Assembly (NCBI GenBank): GCA_031254875.1 | Contig: JAIRTW010000075.1 | Span: 1 to 35,107 of the forward strand | Source: Candidatus Bathycorpusculum termitum | GTDB taxonomy: Archaea; Thermoproteota; Bathyarchaeia; Bathyarchaeales; Bathycorpusculaceae | Direction: 5' to 3' | DNA: 35,107 nucleotides | Part shown: positions 1 through 8,280 of the stretch, in pieces | Numbering within the stretch: position 1 is the first letter of the stretch | Layout: the number at the start of each line of letters is the position of its first letter | The notes under the pieces: model-generated | What the model saw: only the letters and a program-made list of their open reading frames with translations | Databases searched by the model: none | What the model was told of the DNA's origin: nothing | Program-made: the position numbers and the translations under genes

Positions 1-2
1 CC

Positions 3-22
3 ATATGCACAAACGTGCATAT
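3..22. repeat. Perfect 8-bp inverted repeat, 4-base loop
   Basis: ATATGCAC (3-10) and GTGCATAT (15-22) are exact reverse complements around AAAC. It could be a terminator hairpin for a gene upstream of the window or an operator. No T-run follows directly, so a terminator role is unproven. Confidence 0.5.
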
Positions 23-390
23 TCATCATATTTGTTGAACAAAAAACCAACGAAAAACCAAATTTCAACGAAAAACGAGTACTCTAAAGTCTAACAAACC
101 GCATGAACTGAATACATACTTTGATTTAACTTTCTACATTGGGTTACCCACATAATGTTATATTTGATGGAGGGCCTACGCTTTTGTAGGCTGAGGAATA
201 CGCTTCAGGTTGGTATCTGTACAAACCATGAGCGGCTATTAAAATCCAAACGCGATAACATCAAGGATGGGTCTTGGTAAGCACTTCTGGTCGCGTATGT
301 GCCAATATGAGGTTTAGACTCAGCCTGCAAATAACTTTTCATAGAACTCTACAATTTGTTTTGTACTTGTTACGTATTTTTTGATAAATG

Positions 391-555
391 AACTCAGACT
401 GCGCAATAACGCGTATTTCTGAGTGGTGACTTTCATTTTATTGTTTTTTTAACAGATTCACACTAATTTCCGGTAATTTTTCTTTTAATGTCATCAATAC
501 ATGAAAAAATTACATCTGAGTTATGTGAGCTGTTCGTTTTTGCGCAGTCTGAACT
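391..555. mobile_element. Candidate MITE-like element, 157 bp, with AACT target duplication
   Basis: The left end CAGACTGCGCAATAACG (395-411) matches the reverse complement of the right end (535-551) in 16 of 17 positions, the first 12 being perfect. Both ends are bordered by the direct repeat AACT (391-394 and 552-555), as a 4-bp target duplication would be. The 123 bases between the ends are AT-rich and encode nothing. Inverted ends, a short duplication and no coding capacity are the hallmarks of a MITE. The T next to the left end and the A next to the right end could instead be read as one more inverted pair, so the duplication could be fortuitous. No matching transposase is in the window. 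Confidence 0.55.
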
Positions 556-803
556 GTGATATCCTCTGGGCGCCTTCTATATTTTGACTTCTAGCTGTTT
601 ATTGCCGCGACATCTACCTAAAACTGGGGCTTGTTACGTCAAAAATCGCTTGGAACAAAAGCGCGAGAACCCGTTTGAATGATTTGAGTTGTCTTCATTA
701 TGTCTGTAGATAACTAGAAAATGGGTTACAAGTATTTCGAGCGTAAGGCATTTAGGGTTTGCCAATAAGTTATTACACGAGTAACTGTATGATTGGGATT
801 TAA

Positions 804-2324
804 GTGACTGATGTCAGTTCTTTGCTCGCGTTTACCGCTAAAAAACGATATCTCATTCCATTACTGGCTTTCTTTCTACCACTAGCCGTTAGAATTATAC
901 CTGAAGTATTGGTTGGTCCATACATCGTTGGTTTCGATACTATGGGCTTTTATGTTCCAAATACCCTTGCATGGTTGCATGGCGGCATAGAGCTTTGGAA
1001 TTATCTTGCGGTTGCGCCATTATTCTATGTACTTCTTATGTCACTAGTTACCGCCGGTATACCTATTATAATGGCACTTAAGATATTGCCGCCTTTGCTT
1101 CTTGGTTTATTGGGTTTAGTGATTTATTATTATGCCCATAAAGGCTTAGGCTGGTCACCAATCAAAAGTTTAGCGCCTGCGCTTTTAGGCACCATATATT
1201 TTGTGGCGTTGAGAATTTCTTGGGATATGTTGAGAAGCGAGTTGGGTGTAATATTTCTGTTTGTTGTTCTAACGTTGCTTACACAAATTAAGACTGGTTC
1301 CTGGAAACAATACTTTATTCTTTCTCTAGCGATGATGGCTGTTGTTCTATCCCATCAACTTGTTGCTGTAATACTGCTTGCAGTCGTTGCTTTCACAGTA
1401 ATACGTGACCTATTTCAAAAAAAATTCCATCAGTCCCTGGTTCTTATTACTGTTGTTTTTCCAGCAGCGGTCTTTGCTATAGTGGTCCATTTTTTTGCTG
1501 TGGTTCCCGTTGGTTTTCAAGATTACGCAACAAGCGGCGAATCACCTTTGGCTAATTGGCTTGGTTTTCCCTCTTATTCCGCTATGTTACTAAGCGAAGC
1601 AGGTTTTCTCTTGTTTTGTTTTCTTCCGCTGTTGCCATTGGTGGTATTTGGTTTTAAGCGACTTGGCGATTTTCAGTTAAGGTGTTGGCTTATATCGAGT
1701 TTGATTCTGCTATTGATTCCTCTTGCTTTTGTAAGCCCTTATCGATGGTTGTTACTTCTAATTTATCCGTTTGCGTTTTTTGCAACAGAATCTGTGAGCC
1801 GTCTTAAAGCAATCAAGTGGAAACGGTTTAAATTGACAGTGCAAAGGATTGTGATATTTTACTTGATTTTATCGACGTGCATTCTTAGTTTCGGTTATGT
1901 TTTCAGTCCTCCAGAACGTCCCTTCATCTATTTTTCTCCTCAATACCTTAACATTTACTCTTATCAAATTCCGACTTCAATGCAACAAAACACAATATCT
2001 GTTGCTGATTTTCAGGGTACAATAAACGCTCTGCAATGGTTTGAGGAGAACAAAAATGCCAGTGATCTTTTGCTGACACACACGGCGTTTTACGGTTGGG
2101 CGTTGCTTGTCCTTAATGATGATGAGATTCGGAGTTATGAATTTGGTGATCCGGTTAGTGCGGCATCATTGGTTGTGCAGGAAGGGTATACGCAAGTCTT
2201 TTTGATTTGGTGGATAGATGGGGCGGGCTGGTATGCTCAATCATCGGTGTCTTCGGTTTTTCAAGAGGTTTATAAAAGTGAAAGAATTGCCATTTATTTT
2301 TATGACTTGGAAACTATCGCTTAG
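804..2324 (+). CDS. Polytopic membrane protein, GT-C glycosyltransferase-like
   Basis: 506 residues with about ten to twelve hydrophobic segments from residue 17 to about 370, then a soluble C-terminal region of roughly 130 residues. The first external loop contains GFDTMGFYVPN (about residues 43-53), an acidic/aromatic motif placed where GT-C (PMT/oligosaccharyltransferase fold) enzymes keep their catalytic Asp. These enzymes use lipid-phosphate-linked sugars on the outer face of the membrane. The GTG start directly follows an in-frame TAA, so it is the most upstream start possible. There is no strong Shine-Dalgarno site. Specific donor and acceptor cannot be read from sequence. It stands 108 bases ahead of the next gene, with a T-run near 2379-2385 that could end its transcript. 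Confidence 0.75.
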   Translation: MTDVSSLLAFTAKKRYLIPLLAFFLPLAVRIIPEVLVGPYIVGFDTMGFYVPNTLAWLHGGIELWNYLAVAPLFYVLLMSLVTAGIPIIMALKILPPLLLGLLGLVIYYYAHKGLGWSPIKSLAPALLGTIYFVALRISWDMLRSELGVIFLFVVLTLLTQIKTGSWKQYFILSLAMMAVVLSHQLVAVILLAVVAFTVIRDLFQKKFHQSLVLITVVFPAAVFAIVVHFFAVVPVGFQDYATSGESPLANWLGFPSYSAMLLSEAGFLLFCFLPLLPLVVFGFKRLGDFQLRCWLISSLILLLIPLAFVSPYRWLLLLIYPFAFFATESVSRLKAIKWKRFKLTVQRIVIFYLILSTCILSFGYVFSPPERPFIYFSPQYLNIYSYQIPTSMQQNTISVADFQGTINALQWFEENKNASDLLLTHTAFYGWALLVLNDDEIRSYEFGDPVSAASLVVQEGYTQVFLIWWIDGAGWYAQSSVSSVFQEVYKSERIAIYFYDLETIA

Positions 2325-2396
2325 ATGTGGTTTTCAGGTTGCATTTTTTGACGTGTAATGAGTCGTGACTAACAAGTCTTTTTTTGAAATCCATAA

Positions 2397-2406
2397 TTTA
2401 TAAATA
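2397..2406 (+). promoter_or_regulatory. TATA box for the 134-aa protein gene
   Basis: TTTATAAATA fits the archaeal TATA consensus. A start site about 26 bases downstream (near 2427) gives a very short leader to the TTG at 2433 and about 18 bases to the ATG at 2445. Confidence 0.55.
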
Positions 2407-2432
2407 TAATCGCCCGATTAAAGGGATAATCT

Positions 2433-2837
2433 TTGGAAAAAACAATGTGTGTGGCTATTACTAAATTTACTGCTTCCTTTTCTCCTAACAAGAAACAATT
2501 GTTAGTTGTTAAAGCTAAAGCAATGCGGTCTGGCGTATGGTTTAAAGCACTGAAAAGAATCGATAGAGTGCTTCTTGATTTAACAATAAACGTGATAGAT
2601 AATATTCGCAGTGCAAAATTGGCAAAAAGTGTATCTGAAATCTTGGAGAAGCTGGGAAATGCGGTTAAAGATTTTTCAAGTCGTTTCTATGAGGCCGGCT
2701 TGCCCCTGGCGAAGAAGCTAAGCACAGTGTGCCAAAAAATCGGCGCTCTTTCTGCTAACAGTTGGGTGCATGATTCCTCTTTCATAAAATTCTTGGGAGT
2801 TTTGCAAGTTAATGCTAACAAAACATTCACTTTATAA
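2433..2837 (+). CDS. Small basic helical protein of unknown function
   Basis: 134 residues, Lys-rich, predicted mostly amphipathic helix with no membrane segment, signal peptide or metal motif. The region from KAKAMRSGVWF (about residue 27) onward reads like a compact globular domain: an RSGVWFKALKRIDR segment, then LDLTINVIDNIRSAKLAKSVSEILEKL, and a terminal FIKFLGVLQVN block. I do not recognise a named family. The TTG at 2433 gives the longest frame; ATG at 2445 is an equally good start given the TATA box at 2397. It has its own promoter and is separated from both neighbours, so it is not obviously part of the glycan operon despite its position. Confidence 0.6.
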   Translation: MEKTMCVAITKFTASFSPNKKQLLVVKAKAMRSGVWFKALKRIDRVLLDLTINVIDNIRSAKLAKSVSEILEKLGNAVKDFSSRFYEAGLPLAKKLSTVCQKIGALSANSWVHDSSFIKFLGVLQVNANKTFTL

Positions 2838-2862
2838 TCCAGTCCAGATATTGCTAGTAGTG

Positions 2863-2874
2863 CATAAATTTAAA
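2863..2874 (+). promoter_or_regulatory. Probable TATA box for the small membrane protein and GT2 operon
   Basis: CATAAATTTAAA lies about 33-44 bases before the ATG at 2907, predicting transcription from about 2893-2897 and a short leader. It would drive the overlapping genes that run on to 11845. Confidence 0.4.
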
Positions 2875-2906
2875 CATCACTGCCGCTGAGGAAACAGTGT
2901 ATCTTG

Positions 2907-3155
2907 ATGACACATATTATCTCCAGCGAAATCATGCTTAAAATCAAGAGTTATATTAAAGAAAACTGGGGTTCACCTTTCATAATAGCATTTATGGTAC
3001 TCCTGATAAGCACCGCTGTTTTCTTATCAGCCGGCTTATCCTACATAGCAGATACCATTGCTATCTATGCATTTTATGCTTTGGTTACCGGTGTAGTGTT
3101 GCAATTTGTTTCCCTTTTAAGATGCAGAAAAGTCAGTGAAACAGGGGCTAATTAA
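2907..3155 (+). CDS. Small two-helix membrane protein
   Basis: 82 residues. Two hydrophobic segments (about residues 24-45 and 49-70) are separated by a tight turn, with a basic cytoplasmic tail (LLRCRKVSE). No family recognised. TTG at 2904 is directly followed by ATG at 2907, which I take as the start; the ATG at 2934 is also possible. Its TAA shares a base with the ATG of the next gene (TAATG), so it is translationally coupled to the Alg5-like transferase. A small membrane partner for that enzyme is a reasonable inference, not a demonstrated role. Confidence 0.65.
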   Translation: MTHIISSEIMLKIKSYIKENWGSPFIIAFMVLLISTAVFLSAGLSYIADTIAIYAFYALVTGVVLQFVSLLRCRKVSETGAN

Positions 3156-3919
3156 TGAGTCAAGTTGAACTTTCATTTGTTGTTCCAGCATACAACGAAG
3201 AAAAATTCATAGAAGGCACATTGGGAACAATCGACACTGTTGCAATGAAAAAATGCTCATCGTATGAAATAGTTGTGGTAAACGACGGTAGTGCTGATAA
3301 AACTTTAGTAAACGCAAAAAAATATGCTGGTCGAAATGGACATGTTAAAATTATAAGTTACAACAAAAATTTAGGCAAAGGACATGCAGTCAAAACTGGT
3401 TTTATGAATGCCAAGGGCAATGTTGTTTTTTTTACAGATAGTGATATGGAAATTGATTTGGAAAAAATATCTGACTACGTTAATGCCCTAAAAAAAGCTG
3501 ACATCGTAATAGCATCCAAAAAACATAAAAATTCGCATGTCGAAGTGCCAATATACAGGAGACTTCTAAGTGAGTGCTTTAATGCTCTTGTGCGTATCTT
3601 TACTGGTGTACCTTTGAAGGATACTCAATCAGGACTTAAGGCAATGAAAAAAAACGTTTTTATCGATATTATCCCCCGTTTAGCTGTAAAACGTTATGCT
3701 TTTGATGTGGAATTGCTAGCTGTGGCTAACCTCTATGGTTTAAAAGTTGTCGAGATGCCTGTGGATATTAAATTAGATGCTAAATTTAAGCCGGCAGAGA
3801 TGTGGCATATGTTTATGGATTTACTGGGTATCGCATACAGGCTTCGAATCATTCACTGGTACCAGCGGCCCCTTCAGACAAAGACTGATTTCAAAAATAT
3901 GTTTTCCTCCATTTCGTGA
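3155..3919 (+). CDS. GT2 glycosyltransferase, dolichyl-phosphate glucosyltransferase (Alg5)-like
   Basis: 254 residues, single GT-A domain. The nucleotide-binding start LSFVVPAYNEEKFIEGTL (residues 6-23) is followed by VVVNDGSADKT, the metal-site motif FFTDSDMEID (about 92-101) and DTQSGLKAMKK (about 154-164), the last typical of the Alg5/dolichyl-phosphate-sugar synthase branch. Such enzymes move a sugar from a nucleotide donor to polyprenyl phosphate on the cytoplasmic face, producing the donor that GT-C enzymes use outside. That fits the GT-C-like proteins here. There is no C-terminal membrane domain. The start overlaps the upstream stop by one base. Sugar specificity (Glc or Man) cannot be decided. 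Confidence 0.85.
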   Translation: MSQVELSFVVPAYNEEKFIEGTLGTIDTVAMKKCSSYEIVVVNDGSADKTLVNAKKYAGRNGHVKIISYNKNLGKGHAVKTGFMNAKGNVVFFTDSDMEIDLEKISDYVNALKKADIVIASKKHKNSHVEVPIYRRLLSECFNALVRIFTGVPLKDTQSGLKAMKKNVFIDIIPRLAVKRYAFDVELLAVANLYGLKVVEMPVDIKLDAKFKPAEMWHMFMDLLGIAYRLRIIHWYQRPLQTKTDFKNMFSSIS

Positions 3920-3920
3920 T

Positions 3921-4886
3921 ATGCTGATGTCAACGAAACCGCTTGTATCTATAATCATCCCTTGCAAAAAAATCGATGAATATACAAAAGAATCCATTGC
4001 AGGCTGTAAACTATTAGAGTATGAAAACTTTGAAATCATAGTGTTACCTGATTTCCAATCAGATATTATTAAAGGTGTAAAGATAATCCCTACAGGAGCC
4101 GTATCTCCTGGCGTAAAAAGAAATTTTGGTATAAAAAATTCAGCCGGTGAATTTTGTGCATTTATCGACAACGATGCATACCCCAAAAGCGATTGGATAC
4201 TCAATGCCTTAAAATATCTAGAAGACCCCCAAGTCGGTGGTGTAGGTGGGCCCGGATTAACCCCTGAGTCAGATGGGTTTATGCAAAAAGCGGGCGGCTA
4301 TGTTTTGTCCTCGTTTATGGTTGGTCAACTCTCAAACCGATATAAAGTTCAATACAATTTTGAATCAGACGATGTTCATTCATGTAATTTTATCGCAAAA
4401 AAATCAGTAATTGAAGCTGCAGGCGGATGGAATGAGAAATATTGGCCCGGCGAAGACACATTAATGTGCTTGGCAATCAAAAAAACTGGGAAAAAACTCA
4501 TCGAATCATCCGATGTTGTAGTCTACCATCATCGCCGTTCCCTCTTTGGTCCCCATGCCAAACAGGTGTCACGTTTCGGTGAGCACAGAGGTTTCTTTGT
4601 AAAAAAATTCCCTGAAAACTCTATAAAAATAACCTATTTCTTTCCCTCTATTTTGCTTATTTCGCTCTTAGTGGGCGGCCTAATTTCTATAGTGTTCCCT
4701 CTATTTCTATCCGTTCTATTAGTGGGATTATTAGCTTATCTGGCGGCAGGTTTAATCGCCACCATATCTTTGCAGCTAAATGATATTAAATTGATTTTTG
4801 TAGTTTGGGTAGGTATAATAGTAACTCATTTAGTATACGGTTCATATTTCCTCACGGGATTAGCAAAACGTGACCTAAAAAGATGA
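3921..4886 (+). CDS. GT2 family glycosyltransferase with C-terminal membrane segments
   Basis: 321 residues from ATG 3921, one base after the upstream TGA; a second ATG at 3927 is possible. The frame stays open further upstream, but that extension overlaps the previous gene by over 140 bases and lies before the conserved GT-A start (VSIIIPCKK). A DxD-like site FIDNDAYPKSDWI follows NFGIKNSAGEFCAF, and WPGEDTLMCLAIKKTGKK is the acceptor-side ED motif of GT2 enzymes. Two to three hydrophobic helices (about residues 232-315) anchor it in the membrane. The stop overlaps the radical SAM start by four bases (ATGA). Confidence 0.85.
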   Translation: MLMSTKPLVSIIIPCKKIDEYTKESIAGCKLLEYENFEIIVLPDFQSDIIKGVKIIPTGAVSPGVKRNFGIKNSAGEFCAFIDNDAYPKSDWILNALKYLEDPQVGGVGGPGLTPESDGFMQKAGGYVLSSFMVGQLSNRYKVQYNFESDDVHSCNFIAKKSVIEAAGGWNEKYWPGEDTLMCLAIKKTGKKLIESSDVVVYHHRRSLFGPHAKQVSRFGEHRGFFVKKFPENSIKITYFFPSILLISLLVGGLISIVFPLFLSVLLVGLLAYLAAGLIATISLQLNDIKLIFVVWVGIIVTHLVYGSYFLTGLAKRDLKR

Positions 4887-6355
4887 AAATCAGCATATCT
4901 TATCCACCTATACATTCAGAGAAAGGTGTTCCGTTACTGAGCCAAAACAGGCAGTTCCAGTATTTCCTATCCCCAACATACATTTTCCCAGTAGTTCCCT
5001 CATACGCTGCTACTCTGCTAAAAAACGCCGGTTACAACGTAATCTGGGACGACGGTATCGCAGAAGAAAAAACTTACAATCAATGGCTAAAAGACCTCGA
5101 ACATACAAACCCTGATATGATTGCGATTGAAACCAAAACTCCGGTCGTTAAAAAACACTGGTCTATCATCAATGACCTCAAGACAGTTCTGCCCCAATCA
5201 ACTGTTGTTCTAGTTGGCGACCACGTAACGGCATTGCCGCAGGAGTCTATGGAAAACAGTCAAGTTGATTTTGTCCTAACAGGCGGAGACTATGATTTCC
5301 TCTTGGTTAACCTAGCAGACTACTTAACAGGCAAAACAAAACAGCTTGAACCCGGCATCTGGTACCGTGAAAACGCAAACATAAAAAACACCGGGCCTTT
5401 CAAGCTAAATCACAGTTTGGATAGCCTGCCATTTATCGACCGTGAACTGGTTCATTGGCGACTCTACAGTGAACGTAACGGCAATTTCAAAGTTATCCCC
5501 GGAACTTACACGATGGCGGGGCGGGATTGCTGGTGGCGAAAAGATGGCGGTTGCACTTTCTGCTCATGGCCCACACTCTACCCAACTTTTCGTGCAATAA
5601 AACCTGAGCGATTAGCCGACGAAATAGGCTTACTCATCGAACGATATGGCGTCCGGACAGTATTCGATGATACAGGTTGTTTCCCGGCAGGACAATGGCT
5701 TAGGAGTTTCGCTAATCTGATGATTGAGCGGGGATATAATAAGAAAATCCACTTCAGCTGTAACATGCGCTTTGGTGCTTTGAAACGTGAAGATTACCAA
5801 TTGATGAAAAAAGCGGGCTTTAGATTGTTACTGTTTGGCGTAGAATCAGGAAGCCAGGCTACACTTGATCGTTTAAACAAAGGAACCACAATTGAAGGCA
5901 TAATGAACGAGTGCAGAGTCCCCCGCGAAGAAGGGCTTGAACCACACATAACCATCATGGTGGGTTATCCGTGGGAAACACGTCAAGATGCACAAAGTAC
6001 CCTCAACGCCGCCAAAACATTGATGCAGAAAGGCTGGGCAGTCACGTTACAATCAACGGTAGTTATTCCCTATCCAGGAAGCAAACTATATGCTGAAGCG
6101 CAAAAAAACAGCTGGTTTAGAGTTGATCCAAAAGATTATGAACGCTTTGATATGAAAGAGCCAGTTATGACGACGCCTGACATGGTGCCTGAGGAAGTTA
6201 TGACGTTATGCAACGAAATATACAAAGTATTCCTAACACCACAGTACATGCTAAAACAGCTTGTTAGAATACGCTCTGCAAGAGACATCAAATACTCCGT
6301 TAAAGGTTTAACAAAAGTTCTAGGTCACGTAAAAGATTTTGGAAAAAACGAATAA
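4883..6355 (+). CDS. B12-binding-type radical SAM protein
   Basis: 490 residues. The N-terminal part (about 30-150) has the Rossmann-like layout of B12-binding radical SAM proteins (VVPSYAATLLKNAGYNVIWDDG; PQSTVVLVGDHVTALPQ; VDFVLTGGDY). The usual cobalt-ligating DxHxxG is absent, as in BchE-like families. The radical SAM core follows with cysteines C216, C224 and C227 (DCWWRKDGGCTFC), a CX7CX2C spacing rather than CX3CX2C. LLLFGVESGSQATLDRLNKGT and ITIMVGYPWETRQDA are the expected downstream motifs. It overlaps GT2 genes on both sides, so it is probably a tailoring enzyme for the glycan or its lipid carrier. The substrate is unknown. Confidence 0.85.
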   Translation: MKISISYPPIHSEKGVPLLSQNRQFQYFLSPTYIFPVVPSYAATLLKNAGYNVIWDDGIAEEKTYNQWLKDLEHTNPDMIAIETKTPVVKKHWSIINDLKTVLPQSTVVLVGDHVTALPQESMENSQVDFVLTGGDYDFLLVNLADYLTGKTKQLEPGIWYRENANIKNTGPFKLNHSLDSLPFIDRELVHWRLYSERNGNFKVIPGTYTMAGRDCWWRKDGGCTFCSWPTLYPTFRAIKPERLADEIGLLIERYGVRTVFDDTGCFPAGQWLRSFANLMIERGYNKKIHFSCNMRFGALKREDYQLMKKAGFRLLLFGVESGSQATLDRLNKGTTIEGIMNECRVPREEGLEPHITIMVGYPWETRQDAQSTLNAAKTLMQKGWAVTLQSTVVIPYPGSKLYAEAQKNSWFRVDPKDYERFDMKEPVMTTPDMVPEEVMTLCNEIYKVFLTPQYMLKQLVRIRSARDIKYSVKGLTKVLGHVKDFGKNE

Positions 6356-7193
6356 TTCGGAAGCGTCAAGAACTAATGAAGGCGGTGATTCGTCTCTGAT
6401 TTCTGTCATTATAACAACGAAGAATGAAGAAAAAAACATAGAAAACTGCCTTCAGTCCGTTAAAAACCAGACATTTAATAATATTGAGTTGATAGTTATC
6501 GATAATTTCTCAGAGGATCAGACAGTTGAGGTGGCAAAAAAGCATACCTCAAGTGTTTATTTAAAAGGCAATGAACGTTCTGCACAGAGGAATTATGGTG
6601 CACAAGTTGCTAAAGGTGAATACCTGCTTTATCTGGACGCCGACATGATTTTGAGCCCAAATGTACTAGAAGAGTGTATCACTAAATGCAAGCAAACTGG
6701 TGTGGATGCTCTCTATATCCCTGAGCGTATAGTGGGGAAAGGTTTTTGGATTAAAGTTAGAGACTTTGAAAGAAGTTTTTACACAGGTACCGTTATAGAT
6801 GCGGTGCGGTTTGTTCGAAGAAACCTATTTCTTCAAATCGGCGGGTTTGATGAAAATCTAATAGGTCCTGAAGATTGGGATTTTGATCGAAAAATAAGAG
6901 TGGCCGGATATACTGAGGTAGTTGATGCGCCTCTTTATCATAATGAAGGGCAATTTAATATGAAACGATACCTGAAAAAAAAGAGTTACTACACTCCCGG
7001 GATACAAAAATATGTGTTGAAGTGGGGTGTCGAGGATCCGGAAATCAAAAAGCAGGTAAGTGTTCAGTATCGGTTAATTAAGGTTTTTTTAGAGAAGGGT
7101 AAATGGAAGAAACTATTGAGGCACCCTATATACAGTTCAGCAATGGGCTATCTGCGAATCAGAGTCGCATTTGCATATATACAGAATCGCTAA
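6339..7193 (+). CDS. GT2 family glycosyltransferase
   Basis: 284 residues. SLISVIITTKNEEKNIENCL opens a GT-A fold at about residue 19; LIVIDNFSEDQTVE, the YLDADMILSP metal motif (about 93-102) and GPEDWDFDRKI (about 180-190) follow. The TTG start lies 17 bases inside the radical SAM gene. No in-frame ATG exists before the conserved fold, so a non-ATG start is needed. No membrane helix is apparent, so it probably works on the cytoplasmic face on a lipid-linked acceptor. Confidence 0.82.
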   Translation: MEKTNNSEASRTNEGGDSSLISVIITTKNEEKNIENCLQSVKNQTFNNIELIVIDNFSEDQTVEVAKKHTSSVYLKGNERSAQRNYGAQVAKGEYLLYLDADMILSPNVLEECITKCKQTGVDALYIPERIVGKGFWIKVRDFERSFYTGTVIDAVRFVRRNLFLQIGGFDENLIGPEDWDFDRKIRVAGYTEVVDAPLYHNEGQFNMKRYLKKKSYYTPGIQKYVLKWGVEDPEIKKQVSVQYRLIKVFLEKGKWKKLLRHPIYSSAMGYLRIRVAFAYIQNR

Positions 7194-7200
7194 TTTTTAG

Positions 7201-8280
7201 GTGTATACATTGACTGTTGTACCGCTTAAGGTTGCTGGCCCAAAAGGTTACCCATTGGTTTCAATCATTATTCTGAATTATAACGCTGTATCTTTTCTCA
7301 AAAACTGCTTCGATTCAGTTTTGAATTCAACGTATCCAAATATAGAAATTGTTTTTGTTGATAACGCTTCCACTGATGGAAGCGTAGATTTTATAAAAAG
7401 CAATTATGGTCATTTACAAAAATTAAAATTTGTTCTCAACAACCAGAATTTAGGTTTTAATGAAGGAAACAATGTTGGATTCGCACAAAGTAATGGTGAA
7501 TTTTGTGTTTTTATGAATCCTGATGCGAAAATTAACGATCCGTCTACTATCGAAAAAATAGTTCAAGTTTTATTGGTAAGGAAAACAGTGGGGATTATCG
7601 CTCCGGTGTTGCTGAATTATGATTCTGATATTGTTCAAAGCGCTGGAGTTTACCAATCTTTTAGACCATTTGAATACGGTAAGGGTGAACATTACAAGGC
7701 TTTTATAGAAAAAAATCCCGTTCTATTTCCCATTGCAGTTACTCCTGGCGCTTTTGTGCTTATTCGGAGATCAATGGCTGAGAAGATAGGCTTGTTCGAT
7801 AAGGTTTTTTTTATGCAGGGTGATATAGATGATCTCTCCTTTAGGGCATGGAAGAAAGGCTACACGGTAGCGATCTTGCCTACTGTTACGGTTATGCACT
7901 ATGAGGGTGGATCCGTTAAACATGACTTTGTTACTAATAATCAGCGTGTGTTGCGGATTTATTATCATGGTATACGTGCAGATTTTGCCGTAATTTTAAA
8001 AAACTTTGATCCACAGACCGTTCTTAAATTTTGGTCGTTGAGGTTGCTGATCTATTTTATCGAAACCTCACTTATCTCCCTAAAATATAAAAAACCCTAT
8101 TCTTTGATGGCATACTTTATGGGTATCTGGTGGAATGTTAGGCAGTTTAAGTCTATGTATTCAAAGCGGAAAAGGTTACGCCAAGATCATCTATGTAGCG
8201 ATCGCGATATAATGCCTTATATACTTGGAAACTGTGGTGCTTCAAATTATATTATGCGCTTTAGGCAGTTCCGTTCATGA
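7201..8280 (+). CDS. GT2 glycosyltransferase, rhamnosyltransferase-like
   Basis: 359 residues. VSIIILNYNAVSFLKNCFDSVL, VFVDNASTDGSVDF and NLGFNEGNNVGFAQSNGEFCVFMNPDAKI form the signature of the GT2 group that has NPD in place of DxD; many such enzymes transfer rhamnose or related deoxysugars. GDIDDLSFRAWKKGY is the acceptor-side motif. The GTG at 7201 is eight bases after the previous stop; a TTG at 7210 is an alternative. One or two weak hydrophobic stretches occur near 285-315. It overlaps the next gene by ATGA. dTDP-rhamnose could come from the rml genes at 28848-32366, but the link is inferred. Confidence 0.82.
   Translation: MYTLTVVPLKVAGPKGYPLVSIIILNYNAVSFLKNCFDSVLNSTYPNIEIVFVDNASTDGSVDFIKSNYGHLQKLKFVLNNQNLGFNEGNNVGFAQSNGEFCVFMNPDAKINDPSTIEKIVQVLLVRKTVGIIAPVLLNYDSDIVQSAGVYQSFRPFEYGKGEHYKAFIEKNPVLFPIAVTPGAFVLIRRSMAEKIGLFDKVFFMQGDIDDLSFRAWKKGYTVAILPTVTVMHYEGGSVKHDFVTNNQRVLRIYYHGIRADFAVILKNFDPQTVLKFWSLRLLIYFIETSLISLKYKKPYSLMAYFMGIWWNVRQFKSMYSKRKRLRQDHLCSDRDIMPYILGNCGASNYIMRFRQFRS

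Larger units (their letters stand above)
1..803. other. Non-coding stretch before the first glycan gene
   Basis: No convincing gene lies here. It is AT-rich and holds small inverted repeats: a perfect 8-bp stem with a 4-base loop at 3-22 (ATATGCAC/GTGCATAT), a 6-bp GCCTAC/GTAGGC stem with a 6-base loop at 174-191, and a miniature-transposon-like unit at 391-555 listed separately. A short direct repeat CAACGAAAAAC occurs near 49 and 67. Frame 1 is open from base 1 to a TAA at 85-87 and could be the tail of an upstream gene, but 28 codons are too few to judge. I see no tRNA or clear promoter. Confidence 0.6.

Noticed and set aside
1-87. Frame open from base 1 to TAA at 85-87, possible tail of an upstream gene
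   Set aside because: Only 28 codons, another frame is open as well, and the stretch contains a perfect hairpin; coding cannot be supported.
392-424. Nested stem ACTCAG...CTGAGT with inner GCG/CGC as a structured RNA
   Set aside because: Better explained by the left end of the MITE-like unit; the stem is short and its loop unpaired.
3777-3920. N-terminal extension of the GT2 gene starting at 3777
   Set aside because: It overlaps the Alg5-like gene by over 140 bases and precedes the conserved GT-A start; ATG 3921 sits at the operon junction.
3821-4204. 127-codon minus-strand frame
   Set aside because: Antisense to two GT2 genes with clear family motifs; no recognisable protein.
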